A stretch of DNA of 64,000 bases from Palsa-504 sp963739615. Its GTDB lineage: Bacteria; Actinomycetota; Actinomycetes; Streptosporangiales; Streptosporangiaceae. Each line of letters opens with the position of its first letter. The stretch's first letter is position 1. The position numbers and the translations under genes were made by a program. The stretch covers positions 1 to 64,000 of the forward strand of contig CAVUBD010000026.1 of the NCBI GenBank assembly GCA_963739615.1, given 5' to 3'. A model generated the notes under the pieces. It saw only the letters and a list, made by a program, of their open reading frames with translations, did not search any database and was not told the origin of the DNA. Positions 1-9,695 of this stretch are shown here, piece after piece.

Positions 1-559
1 GTCGTGCACTGCTCCAGCCTGGAGCAGGCCGAAGCCGTGCTGGCGGCGATCAGGGAACGGATGGCGGACGTCGGGCTGGAACTGAACCCGGACAAGACCC
101 GGATCGTGTACTGCAAGGACGGCACCCGGCGCGGCTCGTACGAGCACACGTCGTTTGACTTTCTCGGGTACACCTTCCGGCCTCGCGGGGCGCGGACCAG
201 GACCGGCAGGATGTTCCTGTCGTTCTGCCCGGCGGTCAGCAAGGACGCCTTGAAGAAGATGAGCGCGACCGTGCGTTCCTGGCGGCTGCACCATCGCACC
301 GGTTCCTCCGAACACGACCTCGCGCGGCTGGTCAACCCGGTCGTTCGGCTGGATGCAGTATTACGGGGCGTTTTACCGCTCCGCGCTGTATCCCCTCCTG
401 GAACGCATCAACGCCTACCTGATGCGGTGGTCCCAGAATAAATACAAGCGGCTGCGGGGCCGGAAGAGAGCCCAGGACCAGTGGAACGCTGTCGTGAAGC
501 TGCGACCGCGGTTCTTCGCCCAGTGGACCTGGACAGCCGCTGTCCCGCACGTCTGGTGA
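1..559 (+). pseudogene. Group II intron reverse transcriptase/maturase, C-terminal part, frameshifted
   Basis: The reading frame enters from the left edge of the window. Residues such as LNPDKTRIVYCKDG and FDFLGYTFRPR match the end of the RT palm and the start of the maturase region of bacterial group II intron proteins. From about position 353 a second frame carries MQYYGAFYRSALYPLL and the usual C-terminal run to the stop at 557-559. The family normally reads through as one frame (...VNPVVRGWMQYYG...), so about two bases are missing, or one is extra, near 335-350. The protein normally splices its own intron and drives retrohoming. Intron domains V and VI follow directly, so this is the 3' end of one intron. 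Whether the shift is real or an assembly error cannot be told here. Confidence 0.9.
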
Positions 560-571
560 CCAGGACGACAA

Positions 572-644
572 GAGCCGTGTAACGAGAGATTGTTACGCAC
601 GGTTCCGTGGGAGCCCGGGAGTGCGATTCCCCCGGGCGACCCGA
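572..644 (+). ncRNA. Group II intron domains V and VI (3' end of intron)
   Basis: The sequence starts GAGCCGTG, has a GAGA loop inside the arms gtaac/gttac, and closes with CACGGTTC, which is the domain V hairpin of bacterial group II introns. A second GC-rich hairpin (gagcccggg...cccgggcga) follows as domain VI. It sits 13 bases after the RT stop codon, the expected place. The exact 3' splice site near 640-644 is inferred. Confidence 0.8.
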
Positions 645-798
645 CAGGCGGTTCTGCGGACAGTGTCCGTGGCTGTCCGTGCGATGGGCCGCCTGAATGC
701 CCGTGTGCACGGACATATAGCGGACAGCGTCGGTGCCGCGAATGCTGAACGGCAGCGTTTACGCAGGTCAGCGGCTATATGGTGTGAATAGGAGCGGA

Positions 799-854
799 AC
801 ACTGTAAAACCGTCGGCTCAGCCTACGTTGGTTCGAACCCAACACCTGCCACCA
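799..854 (+). other. 3' half of tRNA-Tyr (GTA), probable attachment site of an integrated element
   Basis: The sequence from the anticodon loop (CTGTAAA, anticodon GTA) through the long variable arm, a T arm with GGTTCGAACCC, the acceptor 3' strand and CCA (852-854) is tRNA-Tyr. The 5' half is missing: bases 797-801 do not pair with the anticodon-stem 3' strand 809-813, and no matching acceptor 5' strand lies upstream. Integrative elements of actinomycetes often recombine in the 3' half of tRNA genes and leave such a copy at one end. I infer that the element lies to the left and that the intact tRNA-Tyr is outside the window. Confidence 0.8.
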
Positions 855-863
855 CCTGCGAAA

Positions 864-906
864 ACAGCCCGCTAGCTGGAAATTCTCGGCTATGCGGGCT
901 GTTTCT
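864..906 (+). terminator. Intrinsic terminator after the tRNA-Tyr fragment
   Basis: ACAGCCCGC at 864-872 pairs with GCGGGCTGT at 894-902, with a 21-base loop, and is followed by TTCTT. It lies 10 bases after the CCA end and probably belonged to the original tRNA gene. Confidence 0.6.
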
Positions 907-1433
907 TCTCTGTCCCGTGGTGTGTCATCTTGTCGCGCTGCGGGTCGCTGTGTCGCGGTGTCCACGGACGCATAGCGGACGGGATTCGTGCCCCGGAGCG
1001 GTCGGTGCGCACCGTCGGCTGTTTCACGGACGGGCTCGGACGGGCCGCGCTGGCGGCGTTTCGGGCTTGAGGCGCGCGCCGGAGTCGGGCGTGCTCTCGC
1101 GTGTCTGTCCGGCGCGCGTGGTTGCCCGGGATGAGGGCATGGGTTCGGGGCAGGCAGCGCGCAAGAGTAGTCGCGCGTGGCCTGCCCCGCCCGAAGGGCT
1201 TCGCAGCGCCGACCCGCATGCCTCACTCAGCGTCGGAAGGTCCAGGCTCCTTGCGCCTGCTCGGGGATGGCAGGGCAAGGGCGAGCAAGAGCAGGTCGAG
1301 CATGGCGGACGGGTGAGATGGCGACCCAGCCGTGTCCGCGGCTGGGGATACTCCGCTGGTGGGCTGGCTGGTGCTGCTCGGGTGAACCGCCTGCCCGGCG
1401 TAGACGCCGGACATGGCGGCTGGCAGCGGGTGC
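907..1433. other. Stretch without a recognisable gene
   Basis: Open frames exist on both strands, but they are GC-driven, overlap one another and resemble no family I know. I see no RNA gene or clear promoter. Confidence 0.5.
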
Positions 1434-1525
1434 AGTGCCAGGAAACCAGGCTGGACCGGGCGGACCGGGCGGTGCTCGCCGCGCTGGCCCGGCTGCTGCC
1501 AGGACCTTTGCGGTTGTGTCGTTAG
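1434..1525 (+). pseudogene. Transposase remnant (rve-type)
   Basis: The frame encodes ETRLDRADRAVLAALARLL before a stop at 1523-1525. This is the conserved N-terminal segment of the rve-type transposases also found at 9696-10764 and 19818-20275 (LDWADRAVLAALxRLxP). Neither the catalytic core nor the start remains, so it is a short remnant of an insertion sequence. Confidence 0.6.
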
Positions 1526-1542
1526 GTGTCCTCCGTGAGCGC

Positions 1543-1623
1543 GGCCGGCGGCACTGGCCGCTGGAAAGGGTTTACCGGCTTTTGTTCAACCCGGAACTGT
1601 ATCTTCTGTACGGCAGCATCTAC
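1543..1623 (+). pseudogene. Group II intron RT, N-terminal remnant
   Basis: Residues WPLERVYRLLFNPELYLL at 1555-1608, followed by YGSIY, match the start of group II intron proteins (PLERxYRxLFNPxLxLLAYGRIY). Homology stops at about 1623, where an antitoxin-like frame ends on the other strand. It is separate from the C-terminal piece at 1-559, so the region has been hit or rearranged by intron DNA more than once. Confidence 0.6.
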
Positions 1624-1769
1624 CCCACAAGCTCCTCGGCCACGTTGACGCCGTCCGGCTCACCGAGCTCCATCCGGATGACCTCCCGGCGCATTTTCGC
1701 TGCCCGCTCCCTGCGGCTGGCTGCCTCAAGCACTGCCTGCCGGATGGCGGCAGACCGCGAGGTACCGCC
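1620..1769 (-). pseudogene. Antitoxin-like fragment (ribbon-helix-helix type)
   Basis: Read on the minus strand, the frame encodes GTSRSAAIRQAVLEAASRRE and ends with ELVG and a stop at 1620-1622. The SRSAAIRQAVLEA part resembles helices of ribbon-helix-helix antitoxins. No ATG is present; a GTG gives only about 37 residues, and the N-terminal strand is lost where the frame runs into the 3' end of the FHA gene at 1775. I read it as a truncated antitoxin without a partner toxin, though a very small real gene is possible. Confidence 0.4.
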
Positions 1770-1774
1770 GTGGG

Positions 1775-2902
1775 TCAGCGGGGAGCGCGAACGACTGTGA
1801 CCTGGGGAGCCTCGTCGTCAGGAGCAACATCGGAGAGTGACTGGCTGTCGGTGGCCGCGTATTGCTTGCCGGACAGCCGAAGGGTCACGGCATCCCCGAG
1901 CACGATCAGGTCATTTTCCGTGACGTGCATCTTCTTGCCGGCCTCGGCGGCCGTTGGCTTGTCGGTACCGGGCGGGCGCTCGACCACGGTGCCGTTCTTG
2001 CTGCCCAGGTCGGTCACGACCACCCGCCGCTTGCCCCGTGGTGGCTCTTCCACCAGCAGCGCCAGGTGTTGGCGGCTGACCGACTCCACTGCCTCGGCCG
2101 CGGACTCGGTCAGCCCGTGCGGCCGGAGGTTCACGCCCTTGATCGTCAGGCCGCGCCCGACCAGCACCGGGGTGCCCGTCTCCATCGGGAACCGGATGAT
2201 CTCGGCACCTGACCGCTCCGCCACGACGATCTCGTGGACCCGCTTCCGCCGTCCCAGGTCGGTCAGCGGCTCGTCACAGGTAGGGCAGCGGGCCTGACCG
2301 TAGTCGGTCATGACGGGCCAGACAAGGAGTTCGCCCTGCCAGTGCGCGGACTCGGGGCACAGCGCATTGGGGCACTGCCACCGCGTCTGGAGGGCTGCAC
2401 GGTGACGGCTGTTGCCGGGGTCCAGGCGGTGCCGCCACTTAAGCTGCTTGCCCTCGATCGCGGCGGAAACTTCCTGCTCGGTGTGATTCCTGATGTCTGC
2501 AGACACTATGGTGACGGCCTGGCCGTCGAACAGCCACTGGTGGAAGCGCTCGGGCACGTCGGGAATCCAAGGGTGATCGCGACGCTGGTCAATGTAGCGG
2601 TCGCGGCTCAGCACATGCCAGTTGTGGTCGCGGGCCAGGGCGAGGATCTCCGGGTCCGCGACCGGCCTGGACGTTATCCCGCGGGAGGCGCGCAGCCGCC
2701 GCAGCTCCCGCGGGTCCTCCAGGACGCCCTCAAGGGAGTTGTCCGCCACAAGGGTAATCCGCGCGTCGCTCCCGTGCGCTTTCCGCCACGCCGCCATGAC
2801 CAGCTCAAGCCGTCCCCACACCGGCGCGCGCCGTCCGACCGGGGGTAGCTGCGGGTCCCAGCAAACGTTGGACACATCGATTACCGCATCCCAGGTGCTC
2901 AT
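1775..2902 (-). CDS. NYN/PIN-type RNase with zinc ribbon and FHA domain
   Basis: The 375-residue protein has three parts. Residues 5-150 form a NYN/PIN-like nuclease domain: it opens VIDVSNVCWD with the first catalytic Asp, and further Asp residues occur in LVADNSLEGV and LSRDRYIDQRRDHPW. Residues 170-215 hold a CPNALC...CPTC zinc ribbon. Residues 235-360 are an FHA domain with GRG, SRQHL and DLGSKNGT, which binds phosphothreonine peptides. It is the last gene of a minus-strand series after a membrane coiled-coil protein and a Ser/Thr kinase (gap 70 bases). The order suggests that kinase phosphorylation recruits or switches the RNase through the FHA domain. Domain calls come from motifs; the joint function is inferred. 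There is no signal peptide, so it should act in the cytoplasm. Confidence 0.8.
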   Translation of the reverse strand: MSTWDAVIDVSNVCWDPQLPPVGRRAPVWGRLELVMAAWRKAHGSDARITLVADNSLEGVLEDPRELRRLRASRGITSRPVADPEILALARDHNWHVLSRDRYIDQRRDHPWIPDVPERFHQWLFDGQAVTIVSADIRNHTEQEVSAAIEGKQLKWRHRLDPGNSRHRAALQTRWQCPNALCPESAHWQGELLVWPVMTDYGQARCPTCDEPLTDLGRRKRVHEIVVAERSGAEIIRFPMETGTPVLVGRGLTIKGVNLRPHGLTESAAEAVESVSRQHLALLVEEPPRGKRRVVVTDLGSKNGTVVERPPGTDKPTAAEAGKKMHVTENDLIVLGDAVTLRLSGKQYAATDSQSLSDVAPDDEAPQVTVVRAPR

Positions 2903-2972
2903 TGTCGCAAGCTATCCGGCTGGACTTCGATATCGCCGGGCATGCCGGGAAGAGTCTCAAAGTGGGTGGATG

Positions 2973-5409
2973 TCAAAGGGAGCTCAGGTTCCACAGGCGC
3001 AGGACACTGGGCGCGGCGGTGACGAACCCGCTACCGTCGGGGGAAATTGCCAGCACGGGGTCGCTGCCCGTCATCTCCCTGGGCAGTTCCATGGGCTTCC
3101 TCGTTGCAGTGTCGTAGAGGGTCACCGACTGGCTGCGGGAGCCGGTGACAAGGAAGCGCCCGTCCCGGGAGAATTCCAGCGCTGCCGCCCGGCGACTGGT
3201 GCGGCACTTGACCGGGTCGGCCGCCTGCCTGTCCCTGGTGATGTCCCATAGGTGGAGAACCTGGTCCCGCGTGCCGACGTCCGGCTTTGCGTCATCGCGG
3301 CTGCCTGCGAGCACGGCAAGCAGCATGCCGTCCGGTGAGAACGCCATCTTCTTCACGACCCCGGTCATGCCGGGTACCGTCCGCGCGACAGGCCATGCCT
3401 CGGTCAAGTCCCAGAACGCGAGGGCGGCCTCCCCGGACGACGAGTGGTAGCCGGCGTCAGCGGCGGCGAGGAAGGTGCCGTTCGGAGAGAACCGCAGCAG
3501 GTTCACCGGGAACTCGGCGCCGCCCAACTGGCCGCCCTGCCAGCGGGAGGTAGCCAGGTTATAGATGAGCGGCTTGGCGTTGTAGTTCTCGCCTTTCCTG
3601 GCGATGGCGATGAGGCTGCTATCGGGCGAGAAGGCAATGCGCGTGGATTCGGCCGGGCTGTCCACCGACAGGCGCTGCGGGGACCGGTGGCTCGCGACAG
3701 ACCACAAGCGCAGGTGACCGGTACTGTCGGGGAACGCGAGGATGCGGCTATCAGGTGAGATGACGGGCCCGACCGTCTTGGTGGACTTGAGAAGGGGACC
3801 GCCGAGCGGTTGGCCGGTGGCAGCGTCCCAGAGGCGCAGCCGCTGGTTAACGTGAATAGCGGCCAGCAGGCGCCCGTCAGGCGAGAACGTGAGCCGCGCT
3901 GGCGCGGCTGTCTCGCCGTCGGCGGTGAGCCTGGCCAACTGCCGGGTTGTCATGTCCCAAAGCTGCGGTGCCATAAGGCCAGGCTGGCAGGCAAGGAATC
4001 GGCCGCCCGGTGCGAAGAACACGGCCGCGGACGGATGAGCGAGGGCCTTGGCCTTGCCGCCACTGGCCGGCGGGTTATCGGCCCGCTTCGTGGCCACGTC
4101 CCAGAACCGCACCTCGGGCGGCCGGCCGTCGTTGAAGCTTCCCGTCACGGCGACCAGGCGCCCGTCCGGCGAGAAGGCGATCGCTGCAGCCGTGGCGATG
4201 CTCTCCTGCCCTTCCAGGGCATAGCAGCCGATCGAGACCGTACCGTCACCGCGCCCGCCGCGGGCGTTCGCCGGCTTGCCTGTCGTGGGCTTGCCCGGCG
4301 CCTGGGCAGCGGCGCGCTCAGGTGGGCTGGCGGTCCCATTGCCGGCCGGCCTGCTCGGCTTGGGGGGCGCCGCCGACTGCTTCTGCGCGCGGCCGACGCT
4401 ACCGTCCGCGGGCGCGGCGGCCTTCGGCCGGGTGGCCGCCGTGCGCTGCGCCCCCGGGTACGCCAACGGTGCCGTCCCGGCAGTCCCCTGCGGTGTCGCA
4501 GCCGCCTTCGGAGACGCTGGGGTGGCCTTCTTCGGCCTGGTGGGCGTCCCGGCCTGGCCCCGGCCCGCGTCTCGGGCCGGGGCCGCGGGCTCAGCGGTTG
4601 CCCCCGCCTTCGCGAGGCGGCCAATGAGATCACGGGCGTCGGGCCGGTTCGCTGGCTGCTTCGCCAGACAAGCCGTGATCACCTCTCGCAGCACTGCGGG
4701 AACTCCACGCAGGTCGGGCTGGTGGTAGGCGATGCTGAAGTATAGGGCGGCGGTGGAAGGCGCCTCGAACGGCTGATGACCAGTCGCGGCGTAGGTGAGC
4801 ACGGAGCCGAGGGAGAAGACGTCGCTGCTCGGCCCGACGGCATCGCCCTTGAACTGCTCGGGTGACATGTAGCTGAAGGTGCCGAGGGTCGCTCCGGTGG
4901 CCGTGAGCGTGCTCGCGTCGAGGAGGTGGGCTATCCCGAAGTCCAATATCCGCGGGCCGTCGGTGTTCATGATGATGTTGTCTGGCTTCAGGTCCCGGTG
5001 TACCAGCCCGCAGTCGTGAATCGCGGCCAGCCCCTCCGCGAGCGCGGCTCCCAGGACGCACACGGCGCCCGTGCTCATCGGGCCGTCCTTCTTGACCGCC
5101 TTGCTCAGCGACGGGCCCTTAATGTAGGAGGTCGCCATCCAGGGCGGCATGGCGTCCAGGTCGGCATCGACGACCGGGGCCGTCCAGTGCCCGCCGACCT
5201 TCCGCGCGGCGTTCACCTCGCGGGCGAACCGCTTGCGGAACTCCGGATCGCGGGCAAATTCCGCCCGGACCACCTTCACGGCGACCTCCCGGCCGCCGGG
5301 CGAGCGACCTAGGAACACCGCGTCCCATCCCGCCTGCGCCGAGCCGCCCTTCAAGGCGGTAGTTGCCGACCTGCCGCGGGTCATCTCGCTCAAGGGGTTC
5401 CATCGCCAC
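2973..5409 (-). CDS. Ser/Thr protein kinase with C-terminal WD40 propeller (single frameshift)
   Basis: The kinase domain comes first: a glycine-rich loop (LGAGGMG), VAVKVV with the ATP lysine, HRDLKPDN, LDFGIAH and MSPEQFKG. A Pro/Ala-rich linker of about 110 residues follows, then eight or nine WD40 repeats (AFSPDGRL...LWDAATG and similar) to the C-terminus, likely a binding platform. The start GTG at 5409 overlaps the stop of the upstream gene by one base. Between the glycine loop and VFLGRSPGG the frame changes: one extra base around 5317-5323 (GGACGCGGTG where GGACGCGTG would keep frame). All other motifs are intact, so either this is a recent shift or a sequencing error. No transmembrane segment is seen; membrane linkage may come from the upstream gene product. 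Confidence 0.85.
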
Positions 5410-6176
5410 TACAGGCGCCCCTCACGCCGGGCCTCGGCGCGCTCCATCACGCCCCGGTACCACTCCTGGCCCTTCTCGCCGCAGTTATCCCTGATCGCGT
5501 CACGAAGGCGCCCGGTGGCCTGATTGCGCTGCTTTAGCTCATCGTCGTACGGAACACGAAACTGATGCATCATGTCCTTTTCCTCGTGCAGGGCATCGAG
5601 GATCTGCTTGTAATGGCCCGGCTGAGCGTCGTGACCGCCGGAAGCGTCACGCTCCTGCATCGTCTGCTTGATGCGCGCCCAGATCTCGTCCTCCTCCGTG
5701 GCCGCCCGGCGCATGACCCGGTAAGCATCGTCCGCGATCTTCCGCGACTCAGTGTGCATTGCCTTTAGCTCGTCGAAATCGAGGGCTCGCTGTGCCCGGG
5801 CCAGGCGCGCGGTGACCTTCTGCTCCTGCTGGCGCACGCGCAGCAGGACCTGCTCCTGCTCTGCGACGTAGGCTTGGCCGAGTCGCCGCTGCAGGACGAC
5901 CCGTATCTGCTTCGGGCTATACGCCTGGGCTTTCGCGGCGCGAGCGGGCGCCTGCTGCGGGCGGGACTGCCGCTGCTGCGGGCGGCTGGCCCGCTTGTTT
6001 CCCGGCCTGCCCTGCGGTGACCTGACCTGCTTGGGGCGCGCGTACCCGACCTGCTTCTCCTGTTGCTGCTGAAGCTGCATCGCGGAACGCGTAGCGATCA
6101 GGATCGAAACGACGAACACGATCCCCACAATGATGACGATCGTGATCATTAGCGACACCATCCGAGGCCACCCCAT
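5409..6176 (-). CDS. Single-pass membrane coiled-coil protein
   Basis: With the start at 6176 (MGWPRMVSLM...) the protein has an N-terminal hydrophobic segment, ITIVIIVGIVFVVSILIA, at about residues 10-28. A Gln/Arg/Pro-rich stretch follows, then a long charged helical region, probably a coiled coil, to the C-terminus. An upstream in-frame start at 6299 would add 41 less plausible residues. I recognise no family. It is the first gene of the kinase/RNase series and its stop codon overlaps the kinase start, so the two are translationally coupled. A membrane anchor or sensor for the kinase is the simplest guess, by analogy with other kinase operons. Confidence 0.7.
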   Translation of the reverse strand: MGWPRMVSLMITIVIIVGIVFVVSILIATRSAMQLQQQQEKQVGYARPKQVRSPQGRPGNKRASRPQQRQSRPQQAPARAAKAQAYSPKQIRVVLQRRLGQAYVAEQEQVLLRVRQQEQKVTARLARAQRALDFDELKAMHTESRKIADDAYRVMRRAATEEDEIWARIKQTMQERDASGGHDAQPGHYKQILDALHEEKDMMHQFRVPYDDELKQRNQATGRLRDAIRDNCGEKGQEWYRGVMERAEARREGRL

Positions 6177-6580
6177 GTGCATTTCGGCGGATAAGCCCGC
6201 GACCATCGCGGCCGACGGCAGCATGCACCCGCGTAACGAGCCAGTCCTGACATCACCGTTCTTCACAGCAAAGAATTCAGCGCCGATCGTACCAAGCACT
6301 CGCCGGGCGGGGCCTCGATTTTCTATGCATTGAAAATCGTCGGCATCCGACAGGAAATGTCGGTTTGCACCCCAACACCAGGAACCTTAGGCGTTTCGGC
6401 GTTCTCGGGGTGTTACAGCTCTTGTGTTCTGTACGTGTCGTTAAGGCTGTTTCCGGGTAGCGTGCGGGCATGGGTGCGGCCCGCGTGTCGCGGCGGGTGC
6501 AGCGTGCGGTTCCACGGGCCGCAGCCCCGCGTGCGGGGCGGTTTTCCTCCTAATCCCGTCGCCGGGGCGGGGGCGCTGGG

Positions 6581-8024
6581 TCAGTAGAAGCCGGGCGCGA
6601 ACACCGTGATCCGAGGTTTCCCGGTGAAGGTCTGCTTGGTGGCGGCGGTATGCCCGAATTTCGGGCGTGCTTTCTGTTTTCGCTCGGAGTGCCGCTGCCG
6701 GCCGGGAGGTTGAGGGTGTGCAGGCAGGCGCGCGGCGGCGGCGTCGGCCGCCGCGGCGATCGCTTCCAACGACGATACGGCCGTGACCTGGGTGGTTGTC
6801 ATGGACCGGATCGCGTGCCGGCGGGCGGCGGTGAAGGATTCCTCGTCGGCGGTGACGGGCTTCAGGTCCCGGCGGCGCAGGGCACGGGCGGCGGCGTGCT
6901 CGCTGCGCAGGGCGGCGGCCTCGCTGGCGCGGACCAGCTGGGTGCTGGCCAGCCAGGCCCAGGCCTCCTGGACGACGAGGCGGGGACAGCCCGAGCGGAG
7001 CACGGGCCCGGAGGTCCGGTTCCCGGCTCCGGTGATCGTGGTCTTGTCCTCGCCGAACGTGCTCTCCGACGCGCTCCACCGGGCAATGTACGCGTCCCGG
7101 AACCTGGTCAGCGGGGGCAGCTTCCCAGTCCAGGACGGTGGTGATGAGGGTGCAGGTCTCCGAGACCTGATCGTCCCCGCCGGGGCCGGGCATGATCGCA
7201 TTGTGCTCGCAGACCCGGATCCTGATCCGGTCCTCCTTCTTCCCGGACGGGGCGTTCAGCCAGCTCAGCCGGGATCCGTCGGGCAGCCAGCCGCCATCAT
7301 CGTCCATGGGCAGGGACAGGGTCGCGGAGGCGCGGGCGACGATATGCCCGCCCGCTGCGCGGATCTCCGCGACCAGGCCGCGGCCCGGGAAGCAGCGGTC
7401 AAAGCAGGTCACCCGGCAGGCAAACAGGAACGGCCTGCGCTTGACCAGCCGTTTCAGCAGGGTCTGCTCCCCGGCGCGGCATGACCCCAGGACCGCTCCG
7501 ATGATGGCGCGGCCCGCGCGGGCGGTCAGTGCGATGATCCGCAGCTGCAGGAACGGCCCGGTCCGGTCCGCGGTCCCGGCGCTCCCGAACGCCTTCCGGT
7601 TCGCCTCCGTGTCCGCGAGGTTCACCAGGGTCCCGTCCGCGGCCAGCACCGTCATCCCGGCCAGCGTCACAGCCGACGGGTCCTCCCTGTCCGCGATCAG
7701 CGGCCCGGCCGCATGCCAGAACACGTCCTCCATCACGTCCGCGGGGATCAGCAGTCTCCAGCCCGTGACCGCCGTCTCCGTCGGGACATGCCACTCCAGG
7801 ACGAACGGAATGCCCTCCAGCAGCCCGGCCAGCCGCGCCGCCGCCCCGCAGTACGACGAGCCGGGCATCAGCGTCATCGCGATCGCCAGCCGGATGACCA
7901 GCGGGTACGACAGCAGCCTGCGCCGCTGCCGCGGCCTCAGCCGGCCGCTGGCCAGAGCCGCGTTCACGACCGCCTCGATCACCCCGTCCCCGAGATGACG
8001 CTCCAGTTCCCCCAGCCGGAACAA
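6581..8024 (-). pseudogene. IS4-family transposase, frameshifted
   Basis: The first frame, from about 8024, carries the IS4 N-terminal domain (FRLGELERHLGDG, RLAIAMTLMPGSSYCGAA) and the DDE core start (MTVLAADGTLVNLADTEANR), then LITTVLDWEAAP. At a run of five G on the plus strand (7113-7117) the frame shifts, and the remainder (LTRFRDAYIARWSASESTFGE, with the catalytic Glu region) continues in a second frame to the stop at 6581. Removing one base from the run restores one protein. The start may be TTG at 8024 or further upstream. I could not define terminal inverted repeats with confidence. Confidence 0.85.
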
Positions 8025-8165
8025 GGTCGGGCAGCCACGCGTCCGCCAGCACCTGCGTGTGCCTAAAATCTCATCCGGCCAGGTGGGACGAGCTATTCGG
8101 TTCCGGCGGCCGCATGAGGTGGTTGCTCTCCCGAAGTCCCGCTCGCTGCGGGATGATGGTCGGCT

Positions 8166-9250
8166 GTGCTGCTTCGACTGGCCTATTTGGGTGTGACGAA
8201 CGTGTTCGCATTACTGCGGCTGCTCCCGGTGAGCGACCGGGACAAGGACGTGGAGATCCTGGCGCTGCGTCATCAGATCGCGGTGCTGGAGCGGCAGCTG
8301 GGGAAGACCCGGCCGCGGTTCTGGCCTAGCGACCGGGCGTTCCTGGCCGCGCTGCTGCACCGGCTCCCGCGCGACGTTCTGGACCGGTTCCGGCTGCTGG
8401 TGCAGCCGGACACGGTACTGCGCTGGCACCGCGACCTGCTGGCACGCCGCCATGCGGCCCGGTCCCGCCCCAGGCGCCCGGGCCGACCGCGCACCGTCCG
8501 CTCCATCCGCCAGCTGGTCCTGCGCCTGTCACGAGAGAATCCCTGCTGGGGCTACCGCCGCATCCACGGTGAGCTCCTTGTCCTCGGAATCGGGATCGCC
8601 GCTTCCACCGTGTGGGAGATCCTCCGCCAGGCCGGGATCGACCCGGCGCCCCGAGCGCACTACTGCCACCTGGGCTGACTTCCTCCGTTCCCAGGCTGAT
8701 GCGCTGCTCGCCTGCGACTTCTTCGAGACCGTCACCTTGACCGGCGCCCGCCTGTACGTATCAGTTCGTCATGGAGGTAGCCACCCGGCGGGTGCACATC
8801 CTCGGAGTCACCCGGTATCCGGACGGGGCATGGACGGCCCAGCAGGCACGCAACCTGGTCATGGACCTCGCCGGGCGGCTCGGCCAGTTCCGGTTCCTCA
8901 TTCGCGACCGGGACGCCAAGTTCACCGCCGCGTTCGATGACGTGCTCGCCAGCGAGGGCGTCCGGGTCGTGAAGTCCCCGCCGCGGACGCCCAGGGCGAA
9001 TTGCTATGCCGAACGCTGGGTACGGACCGCACGGTCCGAGTGCACCGACCGGCTGCTGATCTACGACGAAGCCCACCTGCGGGTAGTGCTGGCCGAGTAC
9101 GCGCGGCACTATAACGGGCACCGGCCACACCAGTCCCGGAACCGACGGCCGCCCGATCATGACGAGCCGGCCGTCGTGCCACTGGCCGCGCCGGTACAGC
9201 GCCGGAAGGTACTCGGCGGCGTGATCAACGAGTACCACCAGGCCGCATAA
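8166..9250 (+). pseudogene. rve-type (IS3/IS481-like) transposase with two frameshifts
   Basis: From 8166 the N-terminal region (DVEILALRHQIAVLERQL, VLRWHRDLL, ENPCWGYRRIHGELL) is followed by an rve integrase core (FLIRDRDAKFTAAFD, PPRTPRANCYAERWVRT, YNGHRPHQS), giving the usual DDE arrangement. Two shifts break it: one at the C4 run 8649-8652, which moves the frame to ERTTATWADFLRSQADALLA, and one near 8760-8766 before FVMEVATRRVHILGVT. The C-terminus GGVINEYHQAA and stop at 9248-9250 are normal for this group. The related element on the other strand ends at 9696. Confidence 0.85.
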
Positions 9251-9504
9251 ATGACTCGCTGAAACCTGCAGGTCAGGCCGGTTACGGCATTTTGGAGCAG
9301 CACAGGTATCCGACTAATCTTGGCGTTTAACCTCTGCTGTCTGCCTGGCAACTCTTTGCCCGTACTGTCCGGTGTGTCGCTGTGATAACAGACGGCCACC
9401 GCGTCATCATCTTCTGGTTCTCACCACAGAACTTGAAGACGCAGGGCGGCGGCCGTGGCTTTCAGTATGGCCTGGGCGAAGGCCCGGGCGGGCGCCGGGG
9501 ACGA

Positions 9505-9690
9505 GACAGATCAGGCGTGGGAACGGCTGGCAGGGTTCCGCCGGGAGCTGTACCGGTGCTTCACCGCCCGGGCGGACGCGCTGTCTGAGCTGTGCGACGC
9601 GGCGCTGTGCAAGCAGGACCGGGTGCATATGCTGGCGGATTGTCGCTGGAGCCTGTGCGGTTCCGGAACTCGGCCACCGGTCCTGACCTG
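9505..9690 (+). pseudogene. N-terminal remnant of a second transposase type
   Basis: GFRRELYRCFTARADALSEL and CDAALC resemble the N-terminus of actinobacterial DDE transposases of the IS701-like kind (FRRELYRCLxxRADALFELxDAxL). A shift near 9645 splits it, and it is cut off where the minus-strand element begins at 9696. The catalytic domain is absent. Confidence 0.5.
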
Positions 9691-9695
9691 GGCTT

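Noticed and set aside
770..854. A complete tRNA-Tyr gene
   Set aside because: The 5' half has no matching acceptor strand and bases 797-801 do not pair with 809-813; only the 3' half is convincing.
1177..1800. A 207-codon plus-strand gene
   Set aside because: Only short pieces inside it match anything (the RT N-terminus at 1552-1623); the rest is unrelated GC-rich sequence.
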